64,000 nt of DNA from Hyphomicrobiaceae bacterium. Its GTDB lineage: Bacteria > Pseudomonadota > Alphaproteobacteria > Rhizobiales > Hyphomicrobiaceae. Of the stretch, positions 34,393 to 44,001 are shown piece after piece (positions within the stretch are counted from its first letter, which is position 1; every line of letters begins with the position of its first letter). The stretch lies in contig JAURWC010000009.1 in NCBI GenBank assembly GCA_030655135.1, positions 62,001 to 126,000 on the forward strand, read 5' to 3'. A program made the position numbers and the translations under genes. The notes below the pieces were generated by a model. It ran no database searches and had not been told where the DNA came from. It saw only the letters and a program-made list of their open reading frames with translations.

Positions 34393-37300
34393 ACGCATGG
34401 CTACCCAATCACGTCAGACGGGCTCAGCGGCCGCAGGAAGCCTTGGCGCTCAGCTCGATTTTCTGATCGGCCTGACGTCAGACGAACAGCCGCCGCAACA
34501 GCGCGCACCCGGCAGCCGTGCCAGCATCTACACCGTGCCCGCCGGGCAGCCATTCCTCGATGCGCTGGCTACCGCGATCCTCAAAGGTGATTTGCCGGTT
34601 GCCGGCGGCCGCGCGCCGAGCCCGATCGAGCTGCCCAACATCACGCTGCTGATGCCGACACGCCGCGCCACGCGCGCACTGCAGGAAGCTTTCCTGCGCG
34701 CCGGCCAGGGTCGCGCGATGCTGCTGCCCAAGATCATCGCCATCGCCGAGGGCCAGGAAGACCTAACGCTGCTGAGCGGCATTGCCAGTCTCGACACTCT
34801 GGCGACCGGCGCCGAAAGCGTGCCGCCCGCCGTCAGCAACATGGAGCGTCTGCTCGTCCTGACGCAGCTTGTCATGCGCTGGTCGGACGCGATGGCCAAG
34901 GCCAAGACGGATGCAATCGGCGGCATGCAGGCTCACGCCGGGGCTGGCAGCGAAACACCGGCGCAGGCCGCGCACCTCGCCACTGAACTCGCGCGTCTCA
35001 TGGACATGGTCGAGACCGAGAACGTCAGCCTCGATACGCTCGACACGCTCGTGCCCGAGGAATTCGCCGAGCACTGGCAGCACACGCTCAACTTTCTGCG
35101 CATCGTCACCGAATTCTGGCCGATCCATCTGAGCGAGCGGGGTTATGCGTCACCCGCAGCCCGCCGCAACGCCCTGCTGCTCGCTGAAGCGCAGCGCTAC
35201 ACATCGACACCACCCAAGGGCCCGGTCATCGTCGCGGGCGTCACCGGCTCCATTCCCGCCACTGTGAAGCTGATGCAGGCCGTAGCGGATCTGCCGAACG
35301 GCGCCATCGTCTTGCCGGGCCTGGACCTGGCGCTGGACGATGCCAGCTGGAACGCGATCTCACCCGCCGACACCAACGCACCGCGCCATCCCGAACACCC
35401 CCAGTACGGCCTGAAGAAACTCATCGAAGGCCTCGGCCTATCGCGCGCCGACATCGGTTTGCTGCCCGGCACCACTGCAACACCGCCAGCGGACGCCCGC
35501 GCCAAGCTCATCAGCGAAGCCATGCGCCCTGCCTCAACCACAGAGCGCTGGCACGAATTCATCGCCGATGCGTCGAACGATATCGCCAGTATCTCCAGCG
35601 GCCTCGACGGCGTCAGCCTCATCGAGGCGCCTACCCAGCAGGACGAAGCCGAAGCCATCGCCCTCATCCTGCGCGAAGCCGTGGAAACGCCCGGCCGCAC
35701 CGCCGCCCTCGTCTCGCCGGACCGCTTGCTTGCCCGCCGCGTCGCCACGCGTCTGCAGGCCTGGGGCATCACCGTCGACGATTCAGCCGGCCGCCCGTTC
35801 GCCAAGACCGTTCCCGGCGCCTTCCTCGACCTCATCGTCGAAGCCGTCGCCAAGGACTTCGCTCCGCCCGAACTGATGGCGCTGCTGAAGCACCCGCTCA
35901 CCCGTCTCGGCCTCGACCCGTTCGCTGTGCGCCGCGCCGGCCGCGCACTGGAACTCGCGGCCTTCCGCACAGCTTACCTTGGCCGCGGCCTCGACGGCGT
36001 CGAGCAGGCGCTGGAGCGCGCCCAAGCCGACATCCGCAATCGCTCCGCTGCCGCCACCACGCCCGGCGCCCTCACTCCGGGCGCAAGCAACGAAACCAAC
36101 GTAGCCCGCTTCCGCCATCCCGCCGTCCGCCGCCTGTTCGAGGACGACTGGCTCGGCGCTCGCGATCTTGTCGCCCGCCTCCGCGTCGCTCTCGCGCCGC
36201 TGATCAGCGCCTACGCCGAGCGCGGCAGCCACCCGCTGCGCCTCTACGCCAAAGCCCACCTCGACGCCGCCGAAGCCATGGCTCGCACGCCGGAGACCGC
36301 ATCAGAAAGCGAAACGCCAACAGCCTCGCCGCTCTGGTCCGGAGAAGCCGGCAATGCTGCGCTCGCGTTCTTCACCGGTTTGCTCGAGGCCAACATGCCA
36401 AGCCCCGAGATCGAAGCCGCCGACTATGCCGATCTCTACCGCAGCCTCATCGCCCGCGAGAACGTGCGCCCGCGCGTGCCCGTGCATCCGCGCCTGTCGA
36501 TCTGGGGCCCATTTGAAGCGCGCCTTCAGCAAACCGACATCATGATCCTCGGCTCGCTCAACGACGGCACGTGGCCCGAATCCGCCGATCCCGGTCCCTG
36601 GCTCAACCGCCCGATGCGCAAGACGCTCGGCTTGCCCTCGCCCGAGGAAGCTATCGGCCACGCCGCGCACGACTTCTCGTCGTTCCTGTCGGCCGGCCGC
36701 GTCATCCTCACCCGCGCCGAAAAAGTCGAAGGCGTGCCAACGGTCCCCTCGCGCTGGCTACTGCGCCTGAAAGCGTTGCTGGACGGCCTGGGCGCCTCCG
36801 ACCGCCTGACACCCGACACTCCCTGGCTCGCCTGGGCCCGGCAACGCGACGCGGTACCCCGCATGTTGCCCATCACCGCGCCGGAGCCGCGCCCACCGGT
36901 CTCCATGCGCCCGCGCCGCATGAGCGTGTCGCGTGTCGAGACGTTTATCGCCAACCCGTACGCGATCTTCGCCAAGGATATCCTGAAGCTTGAAGCCATG
37001 GAGCCGCTGGGCGCCGACCCCGGCGCCAGCCTGCGCGGCAGCATCATCCACGAGGCGCTGTCGCGCTTCGCCAAGAAGTTTCCCGCAAGCCTGCCGGGCG
37101 ATATCGAAGCCCAGCTCTACACCATCGCCCAGGCCGTCTTCTCCGAATACAAAGCGCATCCTCGCGTCGCCGCGTTCTGGCTGCCGCGCTTCGAGCGTTT
37201 TGCGCACTGGTTCGCAGAAACCGAACCCGCCCGCCGCAGCGGCGTGACGTCGATCGCCGCCGAGATCTCCGGCGCCTGCATCCTCGCCACGCCCGGCGGC

Positions 37301-37747
37301 CCTTTCACGTTGACTGCTCGTGCCGACCGCATCGACATGACACCACACGGCCTCGTCATCACCGATTACAAGACCGGCGTCGCGCCCAACGACAAGCGGG
37401 TTAACGCCTGCGAAGCCCCGCAGCTGCCGCTCGAAGCTGCCATCGCCGCGCAGGCGGGCTTCCCCGATGTGCCGCAGGTTCCGGTGACGGCGCTGCGCTA
37501 CATCCGCGCCTCCGGCGCCGAACCGCCCGGCGAAGAGCGTGTCATCAAATGCAACGACGTTCCCGCACTCGCCGCCGAAGCCGTAGCCGGCCTGCAACGC
37601 TTCATCGCCGCCTTCGACGACGAGGCCACGCCCTACAAGGCCCTGCGCCGCTCGCGCTTCACGTACGATTACGACGACTACGCGCACTTGGCCCGCGTCG
37701 CCGAGTGGTCCGTTCCCACTGAAGCCGATGAAGGAGGCCAGTCATGA
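34376..37747 (+). CDS. addB: Double-strand break repair protein AddB
   Basis: A 1123-residue subunit of the alphaproteobacterial AddAB helicase-nuclease, which resects double-strand breaks and loads RecA. The C-terminal PD-(D/E)xK nuclease is at ARADRIDMTPHGLVITDYKTG (near residue 985). The N-terminal region lacks a good Walker A, as expected for rhizobial AddB. The cysteine cluster that holds the 4Fe-4S in Firmicutes AddB is not apparent around the nuclease. ATG 34376 has AGGTGGG upstream and overlaps murU. ATGA links its stop to addA. Confidence 0.93.
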   Translation: MKRGAERMATQSRQTGSAAAGSLGAQLDFLIGLTSDEQPPQQRAPGSRASIYTVPAGQPFLDALATAILKGDLPVAGGRAPSPIELPNITLLMPTRRATRALQEAFLRAGQGRAMLLPKIIAIAEGQEDLTLLSGIASLDTLATGAESVPPAVSNMERLLVLTQLVMRWSDAMAKAKTDAIGGMQAHAGAGSETPAQAAHLATELARLMDMVETENVSLDTLDTLVPEEFAEHWQHTLNFLRIVTEFWPIHLSERGYASPAARRNALLLAEAQRYTSTPPKGPVIVAGVTGSIPATVKLMQAVADLPNGAIVLPGLDLALDDASWNAISPADTNAPRHPEHPQYGLKKLIEGLGLSRADIGLLPGTTATPPADARAKLISEAMRPASTTERWHEFIADASNDIASISSGLDGVSLIEAPTQQDEAEAIALILREAVETPGRTAALVSPDRLLARRVATRLQAWGITVDDSAGRPFAKTVPGAFLDLIVEAVAKDFAPPELMALLKHPLTRLGLDPFAVRRAGRALELAAFRTAYLGRGLDGVEQALERAQADIRNRSAAATTPGALTPGASNETNVARFRHPAVRRLFEDDWLGARDLVARLRVALAPLISAYAERGSHPLRLYAKAHLDAAEAMARTPETASESETPTASPLWSGEAGNAALAFFTGLLEANMPSPEIEAADYADLYRSLIARENVRPRVPVHPRLSIWGPFEARLQQTDIMILGSLNDGTWPESADPGPWLNRPMRKTLGLPSPEEAIGHAAHDFSSFLSAGRVILTRAEKVEGVPTVPSRWLLRLKALLDGLGASDRLTPDTPWLAWARQRDAVPRMLPITAPEPRPPVSMRPRRMSVSRVETFIANPYAIFAKDILKLEAMEPLGADPGASLRGSIIHEALSRFAKKFPASLPGDIEAQLYTIAQAVFSEYKAHPRVAAFWLPRFERFAHWFAETEPARRSGVTSIAAEISGACILATPGGPFTLTARADRIDMTPHGLVITDYKTGVAPNDKRVNACEAPQLPLEAAIAAQAGFPDVPQVPVTALRYIRASGAEPPGEERVIKCNDVPALAAEAVAGLQRFIAAFDDEATPYKALRRSRFTYDYDDYAHLARVAEWSVPTEADEGGQS

Positions 37748-40700
37748 CGGCCGTTGCCTCCATCGCCGCCGAACTGCAGCGCACCGCCGCTGCACAATCG
37801 GGCGCCGCTGATCCCAGCGCCTCCGTCTGGGTCTCCGCGAACGCCGGCACCGGCAAAACCCACGTGCTGACCATGCGCGTGCTGCGCCTGATGCTGGCCG
37901 GCACACTGCCCGAGCGCATCCTGTGCCTCACCTACACGAAGGCAGCCGCCGCCGAGATGTCGAAACGCGTCTTCGGCACGCTGGCCCAGTGGGTGACGAT
38001 GCGGGAAGACACGCTCGCCGCCGAACTTGCCAAGCTCATCGGCCGCAAACCGGCACACGATGAACTCGCCCGCGCCCGCACCTTGTTCGCCACCGCCATC
38101 GAGACCCCTGGCGGGCTGAAGGTGCAGACCATCCACGCCTTCTGCGAACGCCTGCTGCAGCGCTTTCCGCTCGAAGCCGGTGTGCCCGCGGGCTTCAGCA
38201 TCCTCGATGATGAGACCGCACGCACGCTGCGCCGCGAGTCGATCGACCTCATCCTCACGCGCGCCAGCCGCGATCCGGCAAGCCCGCTCGGCGCCGCTCT
38301 GAAGTTCGCCGTCGCCTACGCCGCCGACGATCGCTTCGACGAAGTGCTGGCCGCCACCCTGCCCTACAAGCAATGGCTCGAAGACGCCACGCGCATTGAC
38401 GACGCCGGCACCGGCAGCTTCGCCGCCGCCGAAGCCATGTTCCGCCGCAAGTTCAACGTTCGCAACGCGATCACGCCGGATTCCGTCGACCGTGAACTGA
38501 CCGAGTGCATTTCGACGGCCGATCTCACACGCGCCCGCGACATCCTGCTCGGCGGTTCGAGTAACGATGCCAAGGCCGCAGCCAAGCTCTCCGCCGCGCT
38601 GCAGGCGCCATCGCTCAAGGCAAAGTGCGAAACACTCTCCGGCTTTTTCCTCACGGCCGACGGCGAGGCCCGCAAGTCGCTGCTCACCAAATCTCTGCGC
38701 GACGCGCATCCCGATCTCGAGGCCATCCTGCAGCGTGCGCAATCCCGCTGCCTCTCGCTCGCCGCCGAGCGCGCCAGCCTGCGCGCCGTCACCGCGACGA
38801 TTGCATTGCATCGCCTCGCGGGTGCCGTGCATCAGGCCTACGCCGACGCCAAGGGCCGTCGCGCCGCGCTCGATTTCGAGGATTTGATCGCCCACACCAG
38901 CAATCTGCTCGCCACCAGCGCCGCAGCCGAATGGGTGCTCTTCAAGCTCGACGGCGGCCTCGATCATCTGCTCGTCGACGAAAGCCAGGACACTAGCCCG
39001 GCGCAGTGGACCGTCATCGAGGCGCTCGCCCGCGAGTTCTTTTCCGGCGAAGGCACCCGCTCCGAGCCGCGCACGCTGTTTGCCGTCGGCGATGAGAAGC
39101 AGTCGATCTATTCGTTCCAGGGCGCCGTGCCGGAGAAGTTCGCGCAGATCGGCCGCCAGTTCGCCGGCCTCGCCAACCGCGCGCAACTCACCTGGCGCCA
39201 CGTGCCGCTCGACGTATCGTTCCGCACCGTCGATCCCATTCTCACCGCTGTCGATGCCGTGTTCGCCGACACCCGGCGCACGCCCGGCGTGACCACGCCC
39301 GGCACCACTGTTCGCCACATCGCCAAGCGGCAGGGGCAAGCCGGCCTCGTCGAAATCTGGCCGACCGAAGTCGATGCCGACGTCATGCCGGAGGACGTCT
39401 GGTCACCCTTTGCCGAGGGCGCCTCAACCGCCCCCGCGCAACGCCTTGCCGCACGCATCGCCGACACCATCAAGGGTTGGCTCGCGACCGGCGAGATCTT
39501 GCAATCCGAGAACCGTCCCATCCGCGCCGGCGACATTATCGTCCTCGTCCGCAAGCGCATGCCGTTCGCTGCCCCCATGGTGGCAGAGCTGAAGAAGCGC
39601 GGCATTCCCGTCGCCGGCGCCGACCGCATCCAGCTGTCGGAACAGATCGGCGTGCAGGACCTGCTGACGCTCGGCGACTTCCTGACATTGCCGGAAGACG
39701 ACTTGGCGTTAGCAACCCTCCTCAAGTCGCCGATGTTCGGCCTTGATGACGACGACCTGCTGGTCCTCGCCCCCGGCCGCAAGGGCAGCCTGTGGAAGGC
39801 CCTGCTCGACAACGCCGCCGTCAACGCGCGCTACCGGCCAGCCGCCGACACGCTGAAGCGCTGGCGCAAGACGGCCGACTTCATGCCGCCTTACGAATTC
39901 TTCGCCGACCTGCTGGACAACCAGGGCATGCGCCAGAAGCTGCTGGCGCGCCTTGGCCCGGACGCCGCCGACAGCATCGACGAATTCCTCAACCTGGCGC
40001 TGACCTACGACGACGGCGCCTCACCCTCGCTCGCTGGCTTCGTGCACTGGCTGCGTGACGACACCCGCGTCGTGAAGCGCGACATGGAACAGGGCCGCGA
40101 CGAAGTCCGCGTCATGACCGTGCACGGCGCCAAGGGCCTCGAAGCCCCCATCGTCTTCCTGCCCGACACCTGCACCACCGCCTCTGCCGGCCGTAGCGCC
40201 GGTGGGCCGATCGGTATGCCCGACATGGAACGCCCCGTCGGCACAGCCGAGCCTTTCGTCTGGCAGGTGAAGGGTGCGGGCAAGCTGGCTCCGATCTCCG
40301 CGGCCAAGGCCGTCCAGGACACCAAGGAGCGTGCCGAGCGCGATCGCCTGCTCTACGTCGCCATGACGCGCGCGCGCGACCGCCTGTACATCGCCGGCTT
40401 CGAAGGCAAGAAGGGCCGCGCGCCTGGCTGCTGGTATGAGCAGATCGTCGAAGGCCTCGCTGGCATCGCCCAGGAGGTCGAGACAGCACAAGGCACGGTG
40501 CATCGGCTGACGTCGCCGCAGACGGCCGACTTCGACAAGCCGAAGATCACCTTCGCCGATACGATGATCGACGTGCCGTTGCCGGCGTGGGCCACCCAGC
40601 GCGTCATGCGCGAGCCGCAGCTGACGATGCCGCTCGCCCCATCACGGCTTGCCCCGTACGAAACAGATGCCGAAGGCGATCCCGCGCCCGCGCCGCCTCC

Positions 40701-41310
40701 CGTCGACAAGCTTGCCGAGCCGCCGCCGCTCACGCCCGCCGCGCTGGCCGACCAGAGCCGCTTCCTGCGCGGAACGCTGACGCACGCCCTGCTCGAACAC
40801 CTGCCGGCCTTTGCGCCGGCGACTTGGCCGAAGATCGCCAAGGGCTTCATCGCCGAGCGCGGAGCAGGCCTCTCCGGCCGCACACAGGCCAGCATCGTCT
40901 CCGAGGCGCTGGCCATCCTCGCCGATCCCGTCTTCGCGCCGCTGTTTGGCCCTGGAAGCTCCGCCGAGGTGCCTATCGTCGCGGAAATCCCGCGACCCAA
41001 GGGCGAGAAGGGCCACGGCCCCGCACTGCGCCTGACCGGCCAGATCGATCGCCTGATCGACAATGGACGCGAAGTCCTGATCGTCGACTACAAGACCAAC
41101 CGCCCACCCCCCACATCGCTCGACAGGGTGGCGGACGCCTATATCTACCAGTTGGCCGCGTATCGCCTTGCATTGGCATCGATATTCGGCGACAAGCCGG
41201 TGCGCGCGGCCATCCTGTGGACCGACGGCCCCCGCATCATGGAAATCCCAGCCGAATTGCTGGACAGATATGCAAATCGCCTGTGGACGCTGGATAAGCC
41301 CGCACCTTGA
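37744..41310 (+). CDS. addA: Double-strand break repair helicase AddA
   Basis: A 1188-residue UvrD-superfamily helicase with C-terminal nuclease. Walker A SANAGTGKTHV is at residues 31-41; motif II is LLVDESQDTSPAQW; VAMTRARDRLYIAGF is motif VI; and the nuclease motif is EVLIVDYKTNRPPP near residue 1115. It is the motor of AddAB. The start overlaps addB by four bases (ATGA). The next gene, trxA, begins about 100 bases downstream. Confidence 0.96.
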   Translation: MTAVASIAAELQRTAAAQSGAADPSASVWVSANAGTGKTHVLTMRVLRLMLAGTLPERILCLTYTKAAAAEMSKRVFGTLAQWVTMREDTLAAELAKLIGRKPAHDELARARTLFATAIETPGGLKVQTIHAFCERLLQRFPLEAGVPAGFSILDDETARTLRRESIDLILTRASRDPASPLGAALKFAVAYAADDRFDEVLAATLPYKQWLEDATRIDDAGTGSFAAAEAMFRRKFNVRNAITPDSVDRELTECISTADLTRARDILLGGSSNDAKAAAKLSAALQAPSLKAKCETLSGFFLTADGEARKSLLTKSLRDAHPDLEAILQRAQSRCLSLAAERASLRAVTATIALHRLAGAVHQAYADAKGRRAALDFEDLIAHTSNLLATSAAAEWVLFKLDGGLDHLLVDESQDTSPAQWTVIEALAREFFSGEGTRSEPRTLFAVGDEKQSIYSFQGAVPEKFAQIGRQFAGLANRAQLTWRHVPLDVSFRTVDPILTAVDAVFADTRRTPGVTTPGTTVRHIAKRQGQAGLVEIWPTEVDADVMPEDVWSPFAEGASTAPAQRLAARIADTIKGWLATGEILQSENRPIRAGDIIVLVRKRMPFAAPMVAELKKRGIPVAGADRIQLSEQIGVQDLLTLGDFLTLPEDDLALATLLKSPMFGLDDDDLLVLAPGRKGSLWKALLDNAAVNARYRPAADTLKRWRKTADFMPPYEFFADLLDNQGMRQKLLARLGPDAADSIDEFLNLALTYDDGASPSLAGFVHWLRDDTRVVKRDMEQGRDEVRVMTVHGAKGLEAPIVFLPDTCTTASAGRSAGGPIGMPDMERPVGTAEPFVWQVKGAGKLAPISAAKAVQDTKERAERDRLLYVAMTRARDRLYIAGFEGKKGRAPGCWYEQIVEGLAGIAQEVETAQGTVHRLTSPQTADFDKPKITFADTMIDVPLPAWATQRVMREPQLTMPLAPSRLAPYETDAEGDPAPAPPPVDKLAEPPPLTPAALADQSRFLRGTLTHALLEHLPAFAPATWPKIAKGFIAERGAGLSGRTQASIVSEALAILADPVFAPLFGPGSSAEVPIVAEIPRPKGEKGHGPALRLTGQIDRLIDNGREVLIVDYKTNRPPPTSLDRVADAYIYQLAAYRLALASIFGDKPVRAAILWTDGPRIMEIPAELLDRYANRLWTLDKPAP

Positions 41311-41411
41311 CGCCCCGATCTTGACGCTGAGGCATCGCATTCCTACCTTCGCATCGGCCTACGACGGGTCTTGTTTTCCTGAGCAAGGCCGCAACCGGAG
41401 ATATACCGCCA

Positions 41412-41741
41412 ATGGCAACGCCCCAAGTTTCCGACGCCAGCTTTCAGAAAGAGGTTCTGGACTCGGCTGAGCCCGTGCTCGTCGATTTCTTTGCCGAATG
41501 GTGCGGGCCCTGCAAGGCGATGGCTCCGGCTCTCGACGCCGTTGCAAACGAGCTGAAGGGCAAGGTCAAGGTCGTCAAGGTCGACGTCGACCAGAACCCC
41601 TCGGTTACGATGAACTACGGCGTGCAGGCGATGCCGACGCTTCTGCTGTTCAAGAACGGCAAGGTCGCCGCCCAGCACACCGGCGCCATCGTCCAGAAGA
41701 AAAAGCTGGAAGACTGGCTGAACGCTTCCATCGTCGCCTAA
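41412..41741 (+). CDS. trxA: Thioredoxin
   Basis: A 109-residue classical thioredoxin with the active-site WCGPC (Cys31 and Cys34) and cis-Pro in AMPTLLLF. It reduces disulfides in cytoplasmic enzymes. No signal peptide. It follows addA in the same orientation, a conserved order in Hyphomicrobiales, and is closed by a strong terminator. Confidence 0.98.
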   Translation: MATPQVSDASFQKEVLDSAEPVLVDFFAEWCGPCKAMAPALDAVANELKGKVKVVKVDVDQNPSVTMNYGVQAMPTLLLFKNGKVAAQHTGAIVQKKKLEDWLNASIVA

Positions 41742-41760
41742 TTAGCGATCGCTGAATAGC

Positions 41761-41798
41761 AAAGGGCGCTGCGAAACCGCGGCGCCCTTTTTGCTTTT
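41761..41798 (+). terminator. Rho-independent terminator after trxA
   Basis: Arms AAAGGGCGC (41761-41769) and GCGCCCTTT (41782-41790), a twelve-base loop that can pair further, then TTGCTTTTGC. It ends the addB-addA-trxA transcript before the minus-strand folC-side genes. Confidence 0.82.
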
Positions 41799-41882
41799 GC
41801 AAAACGCCGCGCTCAGTACGCCACTCGCTGGGCTGTCGTGAGCCCCAGCCATCGGGGGCCTTGCGCACTCTCCATCCACGAG

Positions 41883-42009
41883 TCATTCCCGGGCTTGTCC
41901 CGGGAACCCCGCGCACCGCATTGCGGCACTCACAAGTTGGACTGTTGCTCTCCATCAGCACATGCCGAATGCGCTGAGGGGGGGATGCCCGGAACAAGTC
42001 CGGGCATGA
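41883..42009. repeat. Rhizobiales-type intergenic palindromic element (BIME/REP-like)
   Basis: About 127 bases whose ends are imperfect inverted repeats: the left arm opens TCATTCCCGGGCTTG and the right arm, read in reverse complement, opens TCATGCCCGGACTTG. Each arm is itself a small palindrome (CCCGGG-type). The interior is unique and non-coding. Elements ending in such cccgg-acttgt-ccggg arms are widespread in Rhizobiales genomes. It fills most of the 337-base gap after trxA. Confidence 0.65.
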
Positions 42010-42078
42010 CACTTATGTCAAAGTCGAAGCAGGCTTGCAGCGTATGAGATCAAGACCGCCTCGGACGCAATGCCCGCC

Positions 42079-42294
42079 TCAAGCCCGCGCGATGCGCGTC
42101 GGCAGGTAGCGCGGGCGGAACTTCTTGGCGTTGATGGCGATGCGCGTTCCCTGCGGCACGGCCGGCTGATCTCGCGTGACGAACACGATCGACAAGCCGC
42201 TGTCGGTGACGAGTTCGCCCCAGAACTGCCCCCACTCCTTGACCACGCCGGTGAACGTATGGGTATCGGGCTCGAAAAGATCGGCATCATCCAT
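42079..42294 (-). CDS. Small conserved hypothetical protein
   Basis: A 71-residue acidic-to-basic protein (MDDADLFEPDTHTFTGVVKEWG, ending RPRYLPTRIARA). GGAGA lies eight bases upstream of ATG 42294 and the codon use is in keeping with neighbours, which supports its reality. No membrane segment or named motif is evident; the VTRDQPAVPQGTRIAINAKK part looks like a small beta-barrel. It lies between the trxA repeat region and folC, on the folC strand. Confidence 0.55.
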   Translation of the reverse strand: MDDADLFEPDTHTFTGVVKEWGQFWGELVTDSGLSIVFVTRDQPAVPQGTRIAINAKKFRPRYLPTRIARA

Positions 42295-42524
42295 CCCCAG
42301 GTCTCTCCACGTCTTTACTCATAAGCCGCCGGCCGCTCGTTATGGCTTGGTCCGGCTACGAGGTTGGCGCATTGCTGCGCCCGCTAACTGTAGGCGTGCA
42401 GTTGCTCAATAACAATCAGGCGAAGGCACAAGCCAAACGCCCGAGCGCGGCGCTTCGAAGCCAGTGTCACCAGTAACGTGGCGTTTTTGGATCTATGCCG
42501 CAGATGCCGAATTGCGGAGCAACT

Positions 42525-42563
42525 TCAATTCGATTGCGGGCATTCAATTCGGTTGCGGAGCAA
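42525..42563 (-). repeat. Short tandem duplication across the folC stop codon
   Basis: The 15-mer TCAATTCGATTGCGG at 42525-42539 recurs at 42544-42558 with one change (A to G), a 19-base period. A second word, TTGCGGAGCAAC, is found at 42512-42523 and 42552-42563. On the coding strand the second copy is the end of folC, so the duplication repeats the last codons and stop just downstream. The other bases between 42295 and 42543 hold nothing I can recognise. Confidence 0.7.
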
Positions 42564-43875
42564 CGCCGTCCTGCAACGCAAGTACGTGGCCCGCGAGATA
42601 GAGTGATCCGCATATGAGAATGCGTTTAGGCCCGGAGTGCAATTGCTCCAGGCGCCGTAGTGCCTGGTCTACCGAACTGCTGCTCTCGGCGGACAACTGC
42701 ACCTCGCGCGCCGCATCGACCAGCACCTCCGGTGCATGCGTTGCTTCGTGCGCGCCGGGGATCGGCACGGTGATGACGTGGCGAGCCAGGCCGCTGAACG
42801 GCGACAGAAAGCCGGCGGCATCCTTGAGCGCCATCATCCCGACGATCAGATACAGCGGCTTGGGCGCCCGCTCCTCCAGGTCGGCAAGTGTCTGCGCGAT
42901 CACGGCGCCAGCCGCAGGATTGTGCCCGCCGTCGAGCCAAAGTTCGGACCCCGGCTTCAGCATCTCGGGAAGCGGGCCGCTATCCAGCCGCTGCATCCGG
43001 GCCGGCCAACTTACACTGCCAAGCCCGCGCTCGATATCGCCGAGATCCAGCGTGGATCCGGCAAACTCCATCGCCGCGACCACGGCCGTCGCCGCGTTGA
43101 TCACCTGATGCCGGCCGATCAGTCCCGGCATCGGCAGGTCCAGCAGCTCGTCTTCACGCTGCACGATCAGCCGCCCGCGCTGCTCGTAGGCATCGAAGCG
43201 TTCACCCCAGGCGATGAGATGGGCATGAACGCGGCCAGCCTCGCTGCGAATGACGTCCAGAACTACGTCATCCTGCTGCGCCACGACGCAACGCACGCCA
43301 CGCTTGAGAATGCCCGCCTTTTCGCGCGCGATCTTCTCCAGCGTATCGCCCAGCTTGTCGGCGTGATCGAGCGAAATGGAGGTGATCACCGTCAAGGCCG
43401 GCTTGGGAATAACGTTCGTGGCATCAAGCCGCCCGCCTAGGCCGACTTCGAGCAGGATCACATCGGCTGGATGCTCGCTGAACGCCAGGAACGCCGCAGC
43501 GGTCGTAATCTCGAACTGGGTGATGTCGTCGCCGTCGTTGACGGCCTGAGTTCGCGACAGGACATCGACAAGTTCGTCCTCGCCAATCGGCCTAGCCTTA
43601 CCGTCGGCACCGGCCAACTCAATACGCTCGTGGAAGCGAACCAAGTGCGGCGACGTATAGACGTGCACCCGCTTGCCCGCTGCCTCCAAGATGGCCTTTA
43701 GATAGGCCGTCACCGAACCCTTGCCGTTGGTACCGGCCACATGCACGACGGGCGGCAGCTTTTGATGCGGCGAGCCGAGCTTGGCCAGCAGCCGCTCGAC
43801 GCGTCCCAAAGACAGGTCGATCAGCTTCGGGTGAAGCTCTTTCAAATCGGCCAGAAGTTGGTCGCTGGTCGGCAT
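42544..43875 (-). CDS. folC: Dihydrofolate synthase / folylpolyglutamate synthase
   Basis: A 443-residue Mur-ligase-family enzyme that adds glutamate to dihydropteroate and to folates. The P-loop is VAGTNGKGSVTAYL (residues about 47-60), with DHADKLG and ILICGSLYLAG further on. ATG 43875 begins the usual MPTSDQLLADLKELHPK start; the extension to 43968 is rejected. It is the last gene of the trpF-trpB-trpA-accD-folC direction, 126 bases from accD. Confidence 0.95.
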   Translation of the reverse strand: MPTSDQLLADLKELHPKLIDLSLGRVERLLAKLGSPHQKLPPVVHVAGTNGKGSVTAYLKAILEAAGKRVHVYTSPHLVRFHERIELAGADGKARPIGEDELVDVLSRTQAVNDGDDITQFEITTAAAFLAFSEHPADVILLEVGLGGRLDATNVIPKPALTVITSISLDHADKLGDTLEKIAREKAGILKRGVRCVVAQQDDVVLDVIRSEAGRVHAHLIAWGERFDAYEQRGRLIVQREDELLDLPMPGLIGRHQVINAATAVVAAMEFAGSTLDLGDIERGLGSVSWPARMQRLDSGPLPEMLKPGSELWLDGGHNPAAGAVIAQTLADLEERAPKPLYLIVGMMALKDAAGFLSPFSGLARHVITVPIPGAHEATHAPEVLVDAAREVQLSAESSSSVDQALRRLEQLHSGPKRILICGSLYLAGHVLALQDGVAPQPN

Positions 43876-44001
43876 GATTGGAACTTGTGTCAGATGAACC
43901 CGGCCCGCAACCGCAGGGCTTGCTCCGACAGAGCCCTTTCCGGCCCTGACGTCAACTGCCTGTTGCAAATGGCGCTAACCGGCGTGCCCGGCCGGCTCAA
44001 C

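Noticed and set aside
37678-39339. Minus-strand open frame opposite addA
   Set aside because: Shadow of AddA with repetitive Gly/Arg/Glu composition.
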